This document shows positions 5,515 to 5,657 of a stretch of 5,657 nt of DNA, in pieces. This stretch comes from an uncultured Dorea sp. (GTDB lineage Bacteria > Bacillota_A > Clostridia > Lachnospirales > Lachnospiraceae): assembly GCA_910579015.1 (NCBI GenBank), contig CAJTRO010000066.1:10838-16494 (forward strand). Reading direction: 5' to 3'. The translations under genes and the position numbers were made by a program. Numbering within the stretch: the first letter of the stretch is position 1; the number at the start of each line of letters is the position of its first letter. The notes beneath the pieces are model-generated. The model saw only the letters and a list, made by a program, of their open reading frames with translations. It made no database searches and had not been told where the DNA came from.

Positions 5515-5657
5515 GTGGCTAAAATGCCATTTGCTGTATCCTGTAAGTGCAGAGTTGGTGATAATAGATGATATCACTGATAAAAATATTTTGAAAAAAT
5601 AAAAAATATGTATTGACAGGAAATGACAAATGTGGTAATCTAGATGAGCTGTCGGAT
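5515..5657. other. Intergenic region, no gene seen
   Basis: This is an AT-rich stretch between the tRNA terminator and the right edge. No open frame of useful length or start with a ribosome binding site is present. It contains an A-rich block (about 5582-5608) just upstream of the promoter at 5613. Confidence 0.6.
5613..5641 (+). promoter_or_regulatory. Strong sigma-70-type promoter reading out of the window
   Basis: A perfect TTGACA (5613-5618), a 17-base spacer and TAATCT (5636-5641), preceded by A/T-rich UP-like sequence. It points right, so the gene it drives lies beyond 5657 and cannot be identified here. Confidence 0.75.

Noticed and set aside
1..5657. CRISPR array, insertion sequence or phage genes
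   Set aside because: No regularly spaced repeats, transposase motifs, terminal inverted repeats flanking an open frame, or phage-like genes were seen.

Overview
The window looks like a piece of chromosome from an anaerobic Clostridia bacterium, most likely Lachnospiraceae. The evidence is a selenocysteine-containing glycine-reductase-family protein, strong AGGAGG-type ribosome binding sites, a tRNA-Ser gene without an encoded CCA end, and a TetR-type regulator remnant of a kind common in Firmicutes. This assignment is inference; there is no rRNA or other phylogenetic marker here.

Layout, left to right. Positions 11-42 hold a Rho-independent terminator for a gene beyond the left edge. A perfect 18-bp inverted repeat (83-144) follows and contains the stop codon of a minus-strand TetR-family regulator remnant (142 to about 582) that has lost its DNA-binding N-terminus. 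At about 583-622 it meets, head to head, a plus-strand GrdB-like fragment (about 614-1345) that has lost roughly 194 N-terminal residues and carries Cys where classical GrdB has selenocysteine. Five bases later begins an MFS (oxalate/formate antiporter-like) transporter reading frame (1350-2549), interrupted at its 17th codon by an in-frame TAA and open again from ATG 1407. Next come an intact GrdE-like component B subunit (2587-3864) and an intact GrdB-like selenoprotein (3882-5204) whose UGA at 4932-4934 should be read as selenocysteine 351. After the operon there are two mutually exclusive hairpins (5214-5275), a promoter, tRNA-Ser(GGA) (5385-5474), its terminator, and a strong promoter (5613-5641) reading out of the right edge.

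How it fits together. The arrangement suggests an ancestral divergent locus: a TetR regulator facing an operon of grdE-like/grdB-like (Cys), MFS importer, grdE-like/grdB-like (Sec). A deletion appears to have removed the regulator's N-terminus, the shared promoter, any first grdE-like gene and the start of the first grdB-like gene. The surviving pair resembles substrate-specific component B of glycine/sarcosine/betaine reductase, but it departs from the classical enzymes in two catalytic places. From my recollection of the GrdE alignment, the cysteine that becomes the pyruvoyl group is replaced by an aromatic/Pro segment, and the GrdB UxxCxxC motif is UxxSxxC. This points to a divergent component-B-like system with an unknown substrate, presumably brought in by the MFS protein. 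No grdA, grdC, grdD or thioredoxin genes lie in the window.
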